The notes: generated by a model not told the origin, from the sequence alone. 29,771 nt of DNA from Candidatus Dojkabacteria bacterium UBA5232 (GCA_002409215.1 DHUO01000020.1:42041-71811); one strand, 5' to 3'; shown: positions 1 through 9,110, counted from the stretch's first letter. Program-made: numbers and translations.

Positions 1-3000
1 GAGTTTAAAGATTTCAGATACGGAGATCCATATAGAACTATAGATGAGGCTATAAGGAAGGGTTTGTCATATGAAATCCCTGTATATGCCAAGGTGCAGT
101 TGATGAATAATAGAACAGGAGAGATTAAGGAGCAAGAGATTTTCATTACAGATCTTCCCGTCATGACAGATGATGGTGTGTTTGTATTTAATGGTGTCAG
201 AAGAGTTGTTACACACCAGATTGTTAGAGCTGAAGGTGTCTTGTATGAGGAGTCGGATAAGTTGCCAACAAGAACTCTGTATAAAGTTAGATTGATGCCA
301 GGAAAAGGTCCATGGTATGAAATTGATACAAATAGACACAATGTAATTTCAATGAGAATACTTCCAAAAAGACCTAAGGTTCTTATCACAGAGCTTTTGA
401 GAGTTTTTGGGTATGAAACAGATGACGAGATTAGAAAGCTTTTTGCAGATGTAGATACTCATGAGGAGTATAAATATATTGAATCTACACTCGCAAGAGA
501 TTTCTCTAAGAGTAAAGAAGAGGCAGTTATTAGCATCTACAACAAACTAAGACCAGATGAGTCAGTTACATTAGAGAGTGCAGAGAGATATATTAAGAGT
601 AACTTCTTCAATACAAGAAAGTTTGATTTAGGAAGGATTGGTAGATATCAATTAAATAGGAAGTTAGGAACAACATATGATATTAACAAGCCAGAGGAAA
701 CAATTTTGTTTCCAAGTGATATTGTTTTAATAGTAAAGAGGTTGATACAGTTAAACAATGGTGCTGTTGAGCCTGATGATATTGATCATTTGGCAAATAG
801 AAGGATCAGGAGTGTAGGGGAGATTTTAGAAAGACAGATGAATACAGCAATCAGAAGGTTGGAGAAAAATGTTAAGGACAAGATGAGTTTGTATGGGCAA
901 GATGCAAAGGTGACACCTTCTATGCTTGTAAGTACAAGACCAATTGCAGCTTCAATCCAGTCATTCTTTGGTGCAAATGCACTTTCTAGCTTCATGGATC
1001 AGGCAAATATTTTGTCTGAGTTGGAAAACAAGAGAAAAGTTACAGCAGGTGGTCCTGGTGGTATTGCAAAGGAGAGAGCAACATTCTCAATTAGAGAAGT
1101 TCATAACTCTCACTACTCTAAGTTTGACCCAGTAACAAGTCCAGAGTCTTCAAATATTGGTGTTGTAGTTCAGTTAGCAATGTTAGCAAAGATTAATGAA
1201 TTTGGTTTCTTAGAGGCACCATATAGAAAGGTGTTAAATAAGGTTAAGAATGTACAGAAGGATTTGTTAAACAGAACACTTGCAGAAGATGTTAAGAAGA
1301 TAGCAAAAGCAGGCCAGATTGTTGATGAGAAATTGGCAAAAAAGATAACAGGAGATAAGAGTATTAAAGAGGTTGCAGTAAAGCCATTTGTTACAGATGA
1401 GGTTGAGTACTTAGATGCAATGGATGAGGAGAAACACTATATCTCCGCTGCAACAATCAAGACAGATGAGTTTGGAAATATTTTAGACACACTCCTTCCT
1501 GTTAGATATAAAGGGGAGTTCTTGCTTGAGGATGTGAACAAGGTTGGATATATTGATGCATTAGCAAGTCAACAGGCTGGTTTGGGTATGGCATTGATTC
1601 CATTTGTTTCCCATAATGATGCAATGAGAGCTTTGACAGGGGCTAACCAGCAGAGGCAGGCAGTTCCTTTAATAAAGCAGGAATCTCCATATGTGGGCAC
1701 AGGTATGGAAGAAGTTGTCGCAAGGCAATCAACATGGGGTATTTTTGCAGAGGATGATGGAGAGGTGTTGTATGCAGATGGAAAGAAGATGTCGGTTAAA
1801 TACAAGGATAAAGGTGTGAAAGAGTTTGAATTGACAGCCTTCTACAGAAGTAATGACAATACGCCATTTACACAGAAGCCAGTATTACACGTAGGTGATA
1901 AGTTTAAGAAAGGTGATGTCTTAGTAGATGGTCCAAGTATGGTAAACGGAGAGCTTGCAGTTGGAACAAACCTTAGGGCAGCATTGATGTTCTATGAGGG
2001 TTACAACTATGAAGACTCGGTAATTATTTCAGACAGGATTGTTAGGGATGACCTTTTAACATCTGTTCACATTAGAGAGTACAACGTTGATATTAGGGAT
2101 ACAGAATTAGGTCCTGAAATTATCACAGCAGATATTCCACATGTAAATGACAGAATTTTACAAAAATTGGACGCCCAAGGAATTGTAAGATCAGGAGTAC
2201 AGGTAAAGTCAGGAGATATTTTAGTAGGTGTTGTTGCTCCAAGAGGTGAAAAAGAACTCACTGCAGAAGAAAGGTTGTTAAGAGCAATTTTTGGAGAATC
2301 TGCAAGTGATGTTAGAGATAACTCTCTTAGGATTCCTCATGGAGAAGAAGGTATTGTAATTAGAAGTCTTGTACTCTCGGCAGATCAGGGTGATAAACTC
2401 CAACCAGGAGTGTTACACCAAGTGAAGGTGTGGGTTGCAAATACAAAGAAGATAGGATTTGGAGACAAGATTGCAGGAAGGCACGGAGATAAAAATACTG
2501 TTGCAGCAATTAGACCTGTGGAGGATATGCCATTCACAGAAGATGGTGAGCCTGTAGATATCGTCTTAACACCAACATTCCTTAAGAGAATGAATATGGG
2601 TCAGGCAGAAGAGGTTCACTTTGGTAAATTCGCTAAGGACTTGAATCAGAAATTAGCTTTCCCAATATTTGAAGGGGAAAATATGGAATGGTTGGTAAAT
2701 GAGATGAAGAAGCAAGGTAAGGATATGTCCGAAAGAGTTGACTTGTACGATGGGAGAACTGGAAAGAAATTCCCAAACAAGGTAACTGTTGGTATTAAAT
2801 ATGTATTGAAGCTACATCATATTGCTGATGAGAAGGTACATGCAAGATCAACAGGTCCTTACACAGCTGTATCACAACAGCCATTAGGTGGAAAAGCACA
2901 AATGGGTGGTCAGAGATTCGGAGAAATGGAAGTCTGGGCATTAGAATCACATAGTGCTCCTTATGCTCTTCAAGAAATGCTCACAATCAAATCTGATGAT

Positions 3001-3177
3001 ATCAAGGGAAGATCTGCGGCATATAAGGCCATTATCCATGGTGACAAAATAGAGAATGTAAATGTTCCAGAGTCTTTTAAGGTCCTTGTGAAGGAGTTAA
3101 ATGCACTCTGTTTAAATATTGATTTAATTTCAACTAAACCCGAAGAAGAGGAGGCTGCACAAAATGAAGAAAAATAA
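1..3177 (+). CDS. rpoB: DNA-directed RNA polymerase subunit beta, 5'-truncated by window edge
   Basis: Catalytic beta subunit of RNA polymerase. The frame is open from base 1, so the gene begins upstream; by comparison with the family roughly the first 80-100 residues are missing. An internal TTG at 64 is not a real start. The fork/rifampicin region (nt 961-1060), the YEDSVI acidic pair (nt ~2005-2030), the GDKIAGRHGDKN segment holding the two active-site lysines (nt ~2461-2500) and the C-terminal GGKAQMGGQRFGEMEVWALE clamp motif (nt ~2890-2945) are all readable. The rifampicin pocket is non-canonical: the position of E. coli H526 is Asn, Q513 is Ser, R529 is Lys, S531 is Thr and L533 is Gly. 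The 3' end overlaps rpoC by 14 bp, so the two are translationally coupled. Confidence 0.98.
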   Translation, partial: EFKDFRYGDPYRTIDEAIRKGLSYEIPVYAKVQLMNNRTGEIKEQEIFITDLPVMTDDGVFVFNGVRRVVTHQIVRAEGVLYEESDKLPTRTLYKVRLMPGKGPWYEIDTNRHNVISMRILPKRPKVLITELLRVFGYETDDEIRKLFADVDTHEEYKYIESTLARDFSKSKEEAVISIYNKLRPDESVTLESAERYIKSNFFNTRKFDLGRIGRYQLNRKLGTTYDINKPEETILFPSDIVLIVKRLIQLNNGAVEPDDIDHLANRRIRSVGEILERQMNTAIRRLEKNVKDKMSLYGQDAKVTPSMLVSTRPIAASIQSFFGANALSSFMDQANILSELENKRKVTAGGPGGIAKERATFSIREVHNSHYSKFDPVTSPESSNIGVVVQLAMLAKINEFGFLEAPYRKVLNKVKNVQKDLLNRTLAEDVKKIAKAGQIVDEKLAKKITGDKSIKEVAVKPFVTDEVEYLDAMDEEKHYISAATIKTDEFGNILDTLLPVRYKGEFLLEDVNKVGYIDALASQQAGLGMALIPFVSHNDAMRALTGANQQRQAVPLIKQESPYVGTGMEEVVARQSTWGIFAEDDGEVLYADGKKMSVKYKDKGVKEFELTAFYRSNDNTPFTQKPVLHVGDKFKKGDVLVDGPSMVNGELAVGTNLRAALMFYEGYNYEDSVIISDRIVRDDLLTSVHIREYNVDIRDTELGPEIITADIPHVNDRILQKLDAQGIVRSGVQVKSGDILVGVVAPRGEKELTAEERLLRAIFGESASDVRDNSLRIPHGEEGIVIRSLVLSADQGDKLQPGVLHQVKVWVANTKKIGFGDKIAGRHGDKNTVAAIRPVEDMPFTEDGEPVDIVLTPTFLKRMNMGQAEEVHFGKFAKDLNQKLAFPIFEGENMEWLVNEMKKQGKDMSERVDLYDGRTGKKFPNKVTVGIKYVLKLHHIADEKVHARSTGPYTAVSQQPLGGKAQMGGQRFGEMEVWALESHSAPYALQEMLTIKSDDIKGRSAAYKAIIHGDKIENVNVPESFKVLVKELNALCLNIDLISTKPEEEEAAQNEEK
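3149..3154 (+). promoter_or_regulatory. Shine-Dalgarno-like AGGAGG before rpoC
   Basis: AGGAGG lies 9 nt before the rpoC ATG, inside the last codons of rpoB, where it encodes part of a Glu run. It is the only strong SD-like site at a gene start in this window, so it may simply reflect coding of glutamates. Confidence 0.45.
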
Positions 3178-6100
3178 AAACAAATTTGAGAATTTTGATG
3201 TCTTAAAAATCACTTTGGCATCTCCCGACCAAATTTTGAATTGGTCATACGGTGAGGTCACCAAGGCTGAGACAATAAACTACAGAACATTCAGAGCAGA
3301 GCCTGATGGTTTGTTCTGTGAGAAGATTTTTGGACCAACCAAAAACTATGAATGCTATTGTGGAAAGTACAAAAAGATTAGATATAAGGGTATTGTTTGT
3401 GATAAGTGTGGTGTTGAAGTTACAACTTCAGATGTGAGGAGAGAGAGAATGGGACATATTGATTTAGCAATTCCAATTGCACATGTATGGTTTGCATTTG
3501 GTATTCCAAATAAAATGTCCATAGTATTAGATATCTCACACAAGAAAATTCTTTCTGTTGTCTACTACACTAGATATATGGTGATTACTGTAGATAAGGA
3601 TAAGAAGGCAGAGGCATTGGAAAAGGCAGCTGCACTAAAAGATTCGGAGATAGAACAGTTACACAATGAGCTAGATGAGGAGTTGAATGCAACTGCAGAT
3701 AGTTTTGAAATAGAGATTAAGGAATTAAAGAAGTCTAAGGATAAAGGTGCAACCCTTAAGGTTAGTCAGAGTGAGCACAAGAGAAAACAAGCTTTGGCAA
3801 AAGTAAGAAGAGATTACGCAGAGAGAGAAGAGGAGTTGGAAGCTTTGTATTCTAGAATTAATCAACTAATCGAGAAAATGGCAATAGGTACAGTCATTTC
3901 CGAAGATGAATACTCTGATTTAATGGATAGAGATCTGGTCTTCTTTGAAGCACAAATGGGAGCAGAAGCAATAGAGAAGTTGCTTAAGAATTTAGATTTG
4001 AAAGAGAAATTAGAGAAACTAAGAAGCAGGTTAGAGAAAGAGAAAGGTGAGAAGAGATTGGCAACAATTAGAAGAATGCAATATTTGGAGGGTTTCTTAA
4101 AGAATGGAATGGATGCTAGCTGGATGGTTATTAGAACTCTTCCAGTTCTTCCACCAGAATTAAGACCAATTATCCCTCTATCAGGAGGTAAGTTTGCAAC
4201 TTCAGATCTTAATGACCTTTACAGAAGAATTATTAACAGAAACAATAGGTTGAAGAGATTAATTGAGATTGGTGCTCCTGATGTCATTTTAAGAAATGAG
4301 AGGAGAATGTTGCAGGAAGCAGTTGATGCATTGATAGACAACTCCCATAGACCATCTAAACCAATGATGAATAGCAAGAGATTGCCATATCAATCATTAA
4401 CAGATGACTTAAGAGGTAAAAAAGGTATATTTAGAAAAAATCTTTTAGGTAAACGAGTAGACTATTCAGGTCGTGCTGTTATAGATGGAGATCCAAGTCT
4501 TAAGTTTGACCAGTGTGGTATTCCAAAATCTGTTGCATTGGAGATGTTTAAACCATTTGTGATATTCAAACTTTTAGATAGAGAATTAGCTCCAAATGTA
4601 AGAGTTGCAAAGGAAATGATAGAAGAGGGAGAGGCAGTAATCTGGGACTTGTTAGAAGAGGTGATTAAGAACAAACCAGTATTGCTTAATAGAGCCCCAA
4701 CTCTACATAAATATAGTGTTCAGGCTTTCTATCCAAGACTTGTTGAAGGTGAGGCTATTAGAATTCACCCATTGGTATGTAAGGCATTTAATGCAGACTT
4801 CGATGGTGACCAAATGGCTGTTCACATTCTTTTAACTGATGAAGCAATAGAGGAAGCAAAGAGGGAGATGATGTCATCTTTGAATATTGTGAATATTTCA
4901 AACGGACAGGTATTAGCATCACCAGCTAAGGATATGTTAATTGGTTTTTATATGATGACAAATCTTGTTGAGAACAAGAAACCAAAGATTTTTGCAAATG
5001 CTAGTTTGGCTATTAAGGCTTTTGAGAGGGATGTAATATCCATAGATGAAGAGATTGTTGTGAAAGTAAAAGGTGAGGTTACAAATACATCTGTAGGTAG
5101 AGTAATCTTTAACGAAATTCTCCCAGAAAAATATCCTTTCATCAACAAGCAGATTAATAGTGGTGAGATAAGAAAGATAATTGATGATATTAAGAATAGT
5201 GAGGAGCTATCTAAAGTCGTAGAGCTTTTGGATAATATGAAGCTATTAGGTTTCAAGTATGCTACGGACCTAGGATTCTCATTCGCAATGGAGGATTGTA
5301 ATGTTGATTTTGATTTAGATTCCGAGATTAAGAAGATAGAGGAGAAAGACGAACAACTTCAGGAGAACTACTTACAAGGACTTATGACAAAGAGGGAGAA
5401 GGTAAACCTTTCTACAAATATGTGGGATGATTTTGCAAACGAAATTGCAGATATGGCATGGGAGAAATTACCTGCAGATAACGCAATATACCAAATGGTA
5501 GAGTCTGGTGGTAATGGAGGTAAGATTCAGGCAAGACAGGTCCTTACTATTAAAGGTGTTGTTAGGGACTCCAGAGGTAATCTTGTAGCTATGCCAATTA
5601 AGAGTAACTATAGAGATGGTCTAAGTGCATTTGAATACTTTGTAGCTGCAAATGGTGGTAGAAAGGGTATTGCAGATAGATCTCTTAAGACTTCATCTTC
5701 TGGTTACTTAACTAGAAAGCTTGTTGATGTTGCTCATGATGTAATTATCAGACAGGATGATTGCGGATATGAGGGAGAAGGTTTTGCAATTAAGAAATCT
5801 GATGACAGGAGGATTGGATTTAAGGACAGGATTTTTGGAAGAGTCTTAGCACAGGACGTTAAGGTAGGTAAAGACGTGATAGCTAAGAGGAATGAAATTA
5901 TTAATCAAGATATAGCTGAGAAGATTGAAGATGGTGCGGTTGAGGAGGTGTTTGTAAGGACACCGTTGCTTTGTAAATCAGCACTTGGAATTTGTAAGAA
6001 ATGTTACGGATTGAATCTTGAGAATAATAAGGAGATTGATATGGGCAGAGCAGTAGGTGTAATTGCAGCTCAGTCTATTGGTGAGCCTGGTACACAGATG

Positions 6101-7045
6101 ACTATGCAGACATTCCATAAGGGAGGTGTTGCAAAGATTGATATCACTCAGGGTCTACCAAGAATTGAAGAGCTATTTGAGGCAAGAACGCCAAAGGCAG
6201 AGGCATCCATGGCATCAATTGATGGTAAGGTTCATATTGATATTGCAGAGGATGAGTCTGCAGTAATAGTGATTTCTGGAGATAAAAAGATGTCTAGACA
6301 CTATATTATCTCTAAAGCAAAGAAGATTCTTGTAGAGCATGGGCAGGAAGTTAAGATGGGGCAAGTAATGTATATTGATGCTGAAGAAGCTGAAAAACAA
6401 GCACCATTTGATGGGACGATTGATTTAGAGGGTGGAGTATTAACAATTAATGGTAAGATGAAAGCAGAAGAGACAATTTCAGTACTGCCAGGTATTGGAA
6501 TTCTTGTGGATGATGGTAGTCAAGTTAAAGCAGGGACTCAACTAACCGAGGGATCTCTTGATCCTAAGAAGTTAGCAGAGGTTTCAGATGTTACTAACGC
6601 TCAGAAATATATCTTAGATGAGGTTCAGAAAGTATTTAATGAACAGGGTGTTTCTATTGATGATATTCATGTTGAAATTATCCTAAGACAAATGGTAAGG
6701 TTAGGAAAAGTCATAGATTCAGGAGATTCCACATACCTAATAGGTTCACTCATTAACAGATTCATGGCTAATGTTAAGAATGAACTATTGGTAAAGGATG
6801 GAAAGAATAAAGCTTTAATAGTTCCTAAGTTATATGGAATTAAGACATCATCTCTTAATACCGAAAGCTTCTTGTCTGCAATGTCATTCCAGGAGCAGGT
6901 AAGAGTCTTAACAAATGCTGCTATATTAGGCAAACAAGACTACTTAAGAGGTATGAAAGAGAATGTCATAATTGGTAGAGGTATTCCTGTAGGAGACTCT
7001 GCAGAAGTTAAAGATTTAAATAATCTAGAAGAGCTTCAAGTTTAA
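3164..7045 (+). CDS. rpoC: DNA-directed RNA polymerase subunit beta'
   Basis: Full-length beta' subunit, 1293 residues. N-terminal zinc site C64, C66, C79, C82; a coiled-coil insertion at about residues 145-235 resembling that of actinobacterial RpoC; the Mg-binding NADFDGD at 543-549; the second zinc site C867, C937, C944, C947; bridge helix/trigger loop (GVIAAQSIGEPG to FHKGG) around 965-990; and a C-terminal FLSAMSFQE...LRGMKENVIIG clamp motif. No long lineage-specific insertion follows the trigger loop. Residue 982 is Gln where E. coli has R933, while the adjacent catalytic His (H985) is kept. The start ATG lies within the rpoB 3' end, with AGGAGG 9 nt upstream. Confidence 0.98.
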   Translation: MKKNKNKFENFDVLKITLASPDQILNWSYGEVTKAETINYRTFRAEPDGLFCEKIFGPTKNYECYCGKYKKIRYKGIVCDKCGVEVTTSDVRRERMGHIDLAIPIAHVWFAFGIPNKMSIVLDISHKKILSVVYYTRYMVITVDKDKKAEALEKAAALKDSEIEQLHNELDEELNATADSFEIEIKELKKSKDKGATLKVSQSEHKRKQALAKVRRDYAEREEELEALYSRINQLIEKMAIGTVISEDEYSDLMDRDLVFFEAQMGAEAIEKLLKNLDLKEKLEKLRSRLEKEKGEKRLATIRRMQYLEGFLKNGMDASWMVIRTLPVLPPELRPIIPLSGGKFATSDLNDLYRRIINRNNRLKRLIEIGAPDVILRNERRMLQEAVDALIDNSHRPSKPMMNSKRLPYQSLTDDLRGKKGIFRKNLLGKRVDYSGRAVIDGDPSLKFDQCGIPKSVALEMFKPFVIFKLLDRELAPNVRVAKEMIEEGEAVIWDLLEEVIKNKPVLLNRAPTLHKYSVQAFYPRLVEGEAIRIHPLVCKAFNADFDGDQMAVHILLTDEAIEEAKREMMSSLNIVNISNGQVLASPAKDMLIGFYMMTNLVENKKPKIFANASLAIKAFERDVISIDEEIVVKVKGEVTNTSVGRVIFNEILPEKYPFINKQINSGEIRKIIDDIKNSEELSKVVELLDNMKLLGFKYATDLGFSFAMEDCNVDFDLDSEIKKIEEKDEQLQENYLQGLMTKREKVNLSTNMWDDFANEIADMAWEKLPADNAIYQMVESGGNGGKIQARQVLTIKGVVRDSRGNLVAMPIKSNYRDGLSAFEYFVAANGGRKGIADRSLKTSSSGYLTRKLVDVAHDVIIRQDDCGYEGEGFAIKKSDDRRIGFKDRIFGRVLAQDVKVGKDVIAKRNEIINQDIAEKIEDGAVEEVFVRTPLLCKSALGICKKCYGLNLENNKEIDMGRAVGVIAAQSIGEPGTQMTMQTFHKGGVAKIDITQGLPRIEELFEARTPKAEASMASIDGKVHIDIAEDESAVIVISGDKKMSRHYIISKAKKILVEHGQEVKMGQVMYIDAEEAEKQAPFDGTIDLEGGVLTINGKMKAEETISVLPGIGILVDDGSQVKAGTQLTEGSLDPKKLAEVSDVTNAQKYILDEVQKVFNEQGVSIDDIHVEIILRQMVRLGKVIDSGDSTYLIGSLINRFMANVKNELLVKDGKNKALIVPKLYGIKTSSLNTESFLSAMSFQEQVRVLTNAAILGKQDYLRGMKENVIIGRGIPVGDSAEVKDLNNLEELQV

Positions 7046-7063
7046 TTGATTTTGTTATATAAT
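7035..7063 (+). promoter_or_regulatory. Candidate promoter of rpsL, leaderless geometry
   Basis: TTCAAG-17 bp-TATAAT; the perfect -10 hexamer (7058-7063) ends 7 nt before the rpsL ATG, so transcription would start at or next to the A of the start codon. The -35 lies in the rpoC 3' end and is weak. It would let rpsL-rpsG be expressed apart from rpoBC. Confidence 0.55.
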
Positions 7064-7070
7064 ACGCACT

Positions 7071-7490
7071 ATGCCAACTATAAACCAGTTAGTAAGAAAA
7101 CCTAGAAAATCTGCAAAGAAGAAGACTAAGCATATTCATTTAGCTAAGGACTTCAATCCTTTGAAGAATAGATATAAGAATACACCTAATCCGTTTAAGA
7201 GAGGTGTATGTCTTCAGGTAAGAACGATGACACCTAAGAAGCCTAACTCAGCACTTCGAAAAGTAGCTAGGGTAAGGATGTCTAATGGTATGGAGGTTAC
7301 CGCCTACATTCCAGGAGAGGGTCATAATCTTCAAGAACACTCTGTAGTTTTGCTTAAAGCAGGAAAGAAAAGAGACTTACCAGGTGTAAAATATATTGTT
7401 GTTAGAGGTAAGTATGATGCTGCAGGAGTTAAGGGAAGAAAGAAGGCAAGATCTAAGTACGGAGTTAAGAGAGAAGAAGCAGAAAAATAG
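7071..7490 (+). CDS. rpsL: 30S ribosomal protein uS12
   Basis: Decoding-centre protein of the small subunit, 139 residues, the long form also seen in Firmicutes. It begins MPTINQLVRKPR and contains the universal TPKKPNSALRK loop, GEGHNLQEHSVV and the C-terminal ARSKYGVKR. The lysine corresponding to E. coli K43 is kept. The position equivalent to K88 (residue 101, codon 7371-7373) is Arg, giving KKRDLPG instead of RVKDLPG; that change is a known streptomycin-resistance substitution in other bacteria. There is no Shine-Dalgarno site, and a TATAAT box sits directly upstream. It forms the usual str-operon pair with rpsG, 22 nt downstream. Confidence 0.98.
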   Translation: MPTINQLVRKPRKSAKKKTKHIHLAKDFNPLKNRYKNTPNPFKRGVCLQVRTMTPKKPNSALRKVARVRMSNGMEVTAYIPGEGHNLQEHSVVLLKAGKKRDLPGVKYIVVRGKYDAAGVKGRKKARSKYGVKREEAEK

Positions 7491-7512
7491 TTTTTAATTA
7501 ATAGATATATAT

Positions 7513-7983
7513 ATGAGAGGTAAAAGAGCTAAAAGAAGAGCAATAAAATTAGATAGGAAATATTCTGACCCTATCGTTGCTAGATTTATCAGCAAGGTAA
7601 TGCAAGATGGAAAGAAGAGTATTGCAGAAGACTTAGTTTATTCTGCAATTGAGAGTGGAGCAGAGGCTGTTAAAGAGAAGGATGTTATGGTTTTTGTTGG
7701 AAAAGCAATAGATAATGTTAGACCAGCACTTGAGATTAAAGCAAGAAGGGTTGGTGGTGCTAACTATCAAGTTCCTATGCCTGTTTCTCCTAGAAGGCAG
7801 GAGGTATTAGCTGTTAGATGGATTGTTGATTCTTCAAGGAAGAAGAGTGGAAAATCTTTTGATGTAATACTTATGAATCAGTTAATTGATTCATATAAAG
7901 GGGAGGGAGATGCTGTTAAGAAGAAGGAAGAAGTTGAGAGAATGGCTGAGGCTAACAAAGCATTTGCACACTTTAGGTGGTAA
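7513..7983 (+). CDS. rpsG: 30S ribosomal protein uS7
   Basis: 16S rRNA-binding head protein of the small subunit, 156 residues, complete. It starts MRGKRAKRRA, contains the ARRVGGANYQVPMPVSPRR rRNA-binding segment and ends AEANKAFAHFRW as typical of the family. The leader is an AT stretch (TTTTTAATTA followed by alternating AT) with no Shine-Dalgarno sequence. In many bacteria fusA and tuf follow; here a strong terminator and an unrelated Fic gene follow instead. Confidence 0.98.
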   Translation: MRGKRAKRRAIKLDRKYSDPIVARFISKVMQDGKKSIAEDLVYSAIESGAEAVKEKDVMVFVGKAIDNVRPALEIKARRVGGANYQVPMPVSPRRQEVLAVRWIVDSSRKKSGKSFDVILMNQLIDSYKGEGDAVKKKEEVERMAEANKAFAHFRW

Positions 7984-8004
7984 TATTACTAAGTTAGTAT
8001 TTGG

Positions 8005-8032
8005 AAAGAGAGGTGAAAGCCTCTCTTTTTTT
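8005..8032 (+). terminator. Rho-independent terminator of the rpoBC-rpsLG cluster
   Basis: Perfect 9-bp stem AAAGAGAGG / CCTCTCTTT with a 6-nt loop (TGAAAG), running into a tract of seven T. It starts 22 nt after the rpsG stop and ends one base before the -35 box of the fic promoter. Confidence 0.9.
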
Positions 8033-8033
8033 A

Positions 8034-8062
8034 TTGACAATCGACCATTGTACAACTATAAT
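8034..8062 (+). promoter_or_regulatory. Consensus sigma-70 promoter of the fic gene
   Basis: TTGACA (8034-8039), 17 bp, TATAAT (8057-8062): both hexamers and the spacer match the consensus. The -10 is followed by ATG at 8063 and a second in-frame ATG at 8069. The second falls exactly where transcription should start, 7 nt after the -10, so the mRNA would be leaderless. Confidence 0.88.
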
Positions 8063-8068
8063 ATGACT

Positions 8069-9109
8069 ATGTTTAATCCCGAGTATACTTTGACAAACTC
8101 TCTTGTAATCAATATCCGTAAAGTAGGAGAGTTAATAGGCGAACTCAATAGCAAATCTTTTTCAAAAACGATACTCTTTGATTTGGAAAGTAAAGCAAGA
8201 ATACTCTCATCCTTTACATCTACAAAGATAGAAGGGAATCCTCTATCCCTTACAGATGTTAAACATATTCTTCAAAACAAACTCCAGAACATTAAAGATA
8301 TGGAGCGAGAGGTACTCAATTATAACAATGCTATATCACTGTTGGATAAAAAGATTAAAAATGGAGAGGTTAACCATATTACAAACAAACTGGTATGTGA
8401 TGTACAGGGTGTTATTACAAAAGGTTTGCTTTCATCTTCCCATAGGGCTAAATACAGAACAGAACCTGTTTTTGTAAATAACCCTCTGACAGGAGAAACT
8501 GTATATTGGCCTCCTGATGCAAAAGATGTGAGAACATTGATGAGAGATCTGATTAGCTTTGTTAATAACTCTGAAGGTAAAATAGATCCTTTGATAATTG
8601 CAGGTATTTTTCATAAACAATGTGTTGTCATTCATCCTTTTATGGATGGTAATGGAAGAACAGCGAGGCTTCTTACCAAATCATTGCTTGCAAAACTAGG
8701 TGTTAATACTTTTCCTCTTTTCAGTTTTGAAAATTACTACAACAAGGATATTACTAAATACTTTAATAAGGTTGGTGTTATAGGCAACTATTATGACATT
8801 GTTAAAGATATAGATTTTACGGAGTGGTTAGAGTATTTTGTTAGAGGCATTTTAGATGAACTGAAGAGGATAAACAATTATCTTCCACAATATAATAAAA
8901 GATTAGAGTCTCATGAGAAGAAAATGGTTAAATATCTTAGAGATAATGGCTCTATATCATCGAGTGAATATTACAAGATTAGTAAAAGGGCTAGATCTAC
9001 GCGAATTAAGGATTTTAGGGAGTTAACAGACAGGGGTATTATAAAGTCAGTAGGGCAGGGTAAGTCAACATATTATGTATTAGAAGATGATTATTCATAT
9101 TTTGAATAA
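8069..9109 (+). CDS. Fic-domain protein (AMP-transferase family) with N-terminal inhibitory motif and C-terminal winged helix
   Basis: 346 residues from the ATG at 8069. The Fic core carries HPFMDGNGRTAR (H189, D193, N195, R197), the catalytic loop that transfers AMP or another nucleotide moiety to target hydroxyl groups. Upstream, S51-T-K-I-E55-G56 matches the (S/T)xxxE(G/N) inhibitory helix, so the protein should be self-restrained (class II layout). Residues about 280-340 look like a winged-helix DNA-binding domain, common in Fic proteins that regulate themselves. The same frame is open back into rpsG (from 7886), but the promoter and terminator between make that part non-coding. No antitoxin gene is adjacent. 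Target unknown. Confidence 0.93.
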   Translation: MFNPEYTLTNSLVINIRKVGELIGELNSKSFSKTILFDLESKARILSSFTSTKIEGNPLSLTDVKHILQNKLQNIKDMEREVLNYNNAISLLDKKIKNGEVNHITNKLVCDVQGVITKGLLSSSHRAKYRTEPVFVNNPLTGETVYWPPDAKDVRTLMRDLISFVNNSEGKIDPLIIAGIFHKQCVVIHPFMDGNGRTARLLTKSLLAKLGVNTFPLFSFENYYNKDITKYFNKVGVIGNYYDIVKDIDFTEWLEYFVRGILDELKRINNYLPQYNKRLESHEKKMVKYLRDNGSISSSEYYKISKRARSTRIKDFRELTDRGIIKSVGQGKSTYYVLEDDYSYFE

Positions 9110-9110
9110 T

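Noticed and set aside
7886..8068. Open frame extending the Fic gene 61 codons upstream into rpsG
   Set aside because: It overlaps the rpsG end, and the intervening terminator and consensus promoter make translation from there implausible; family similarity starts after 8069.
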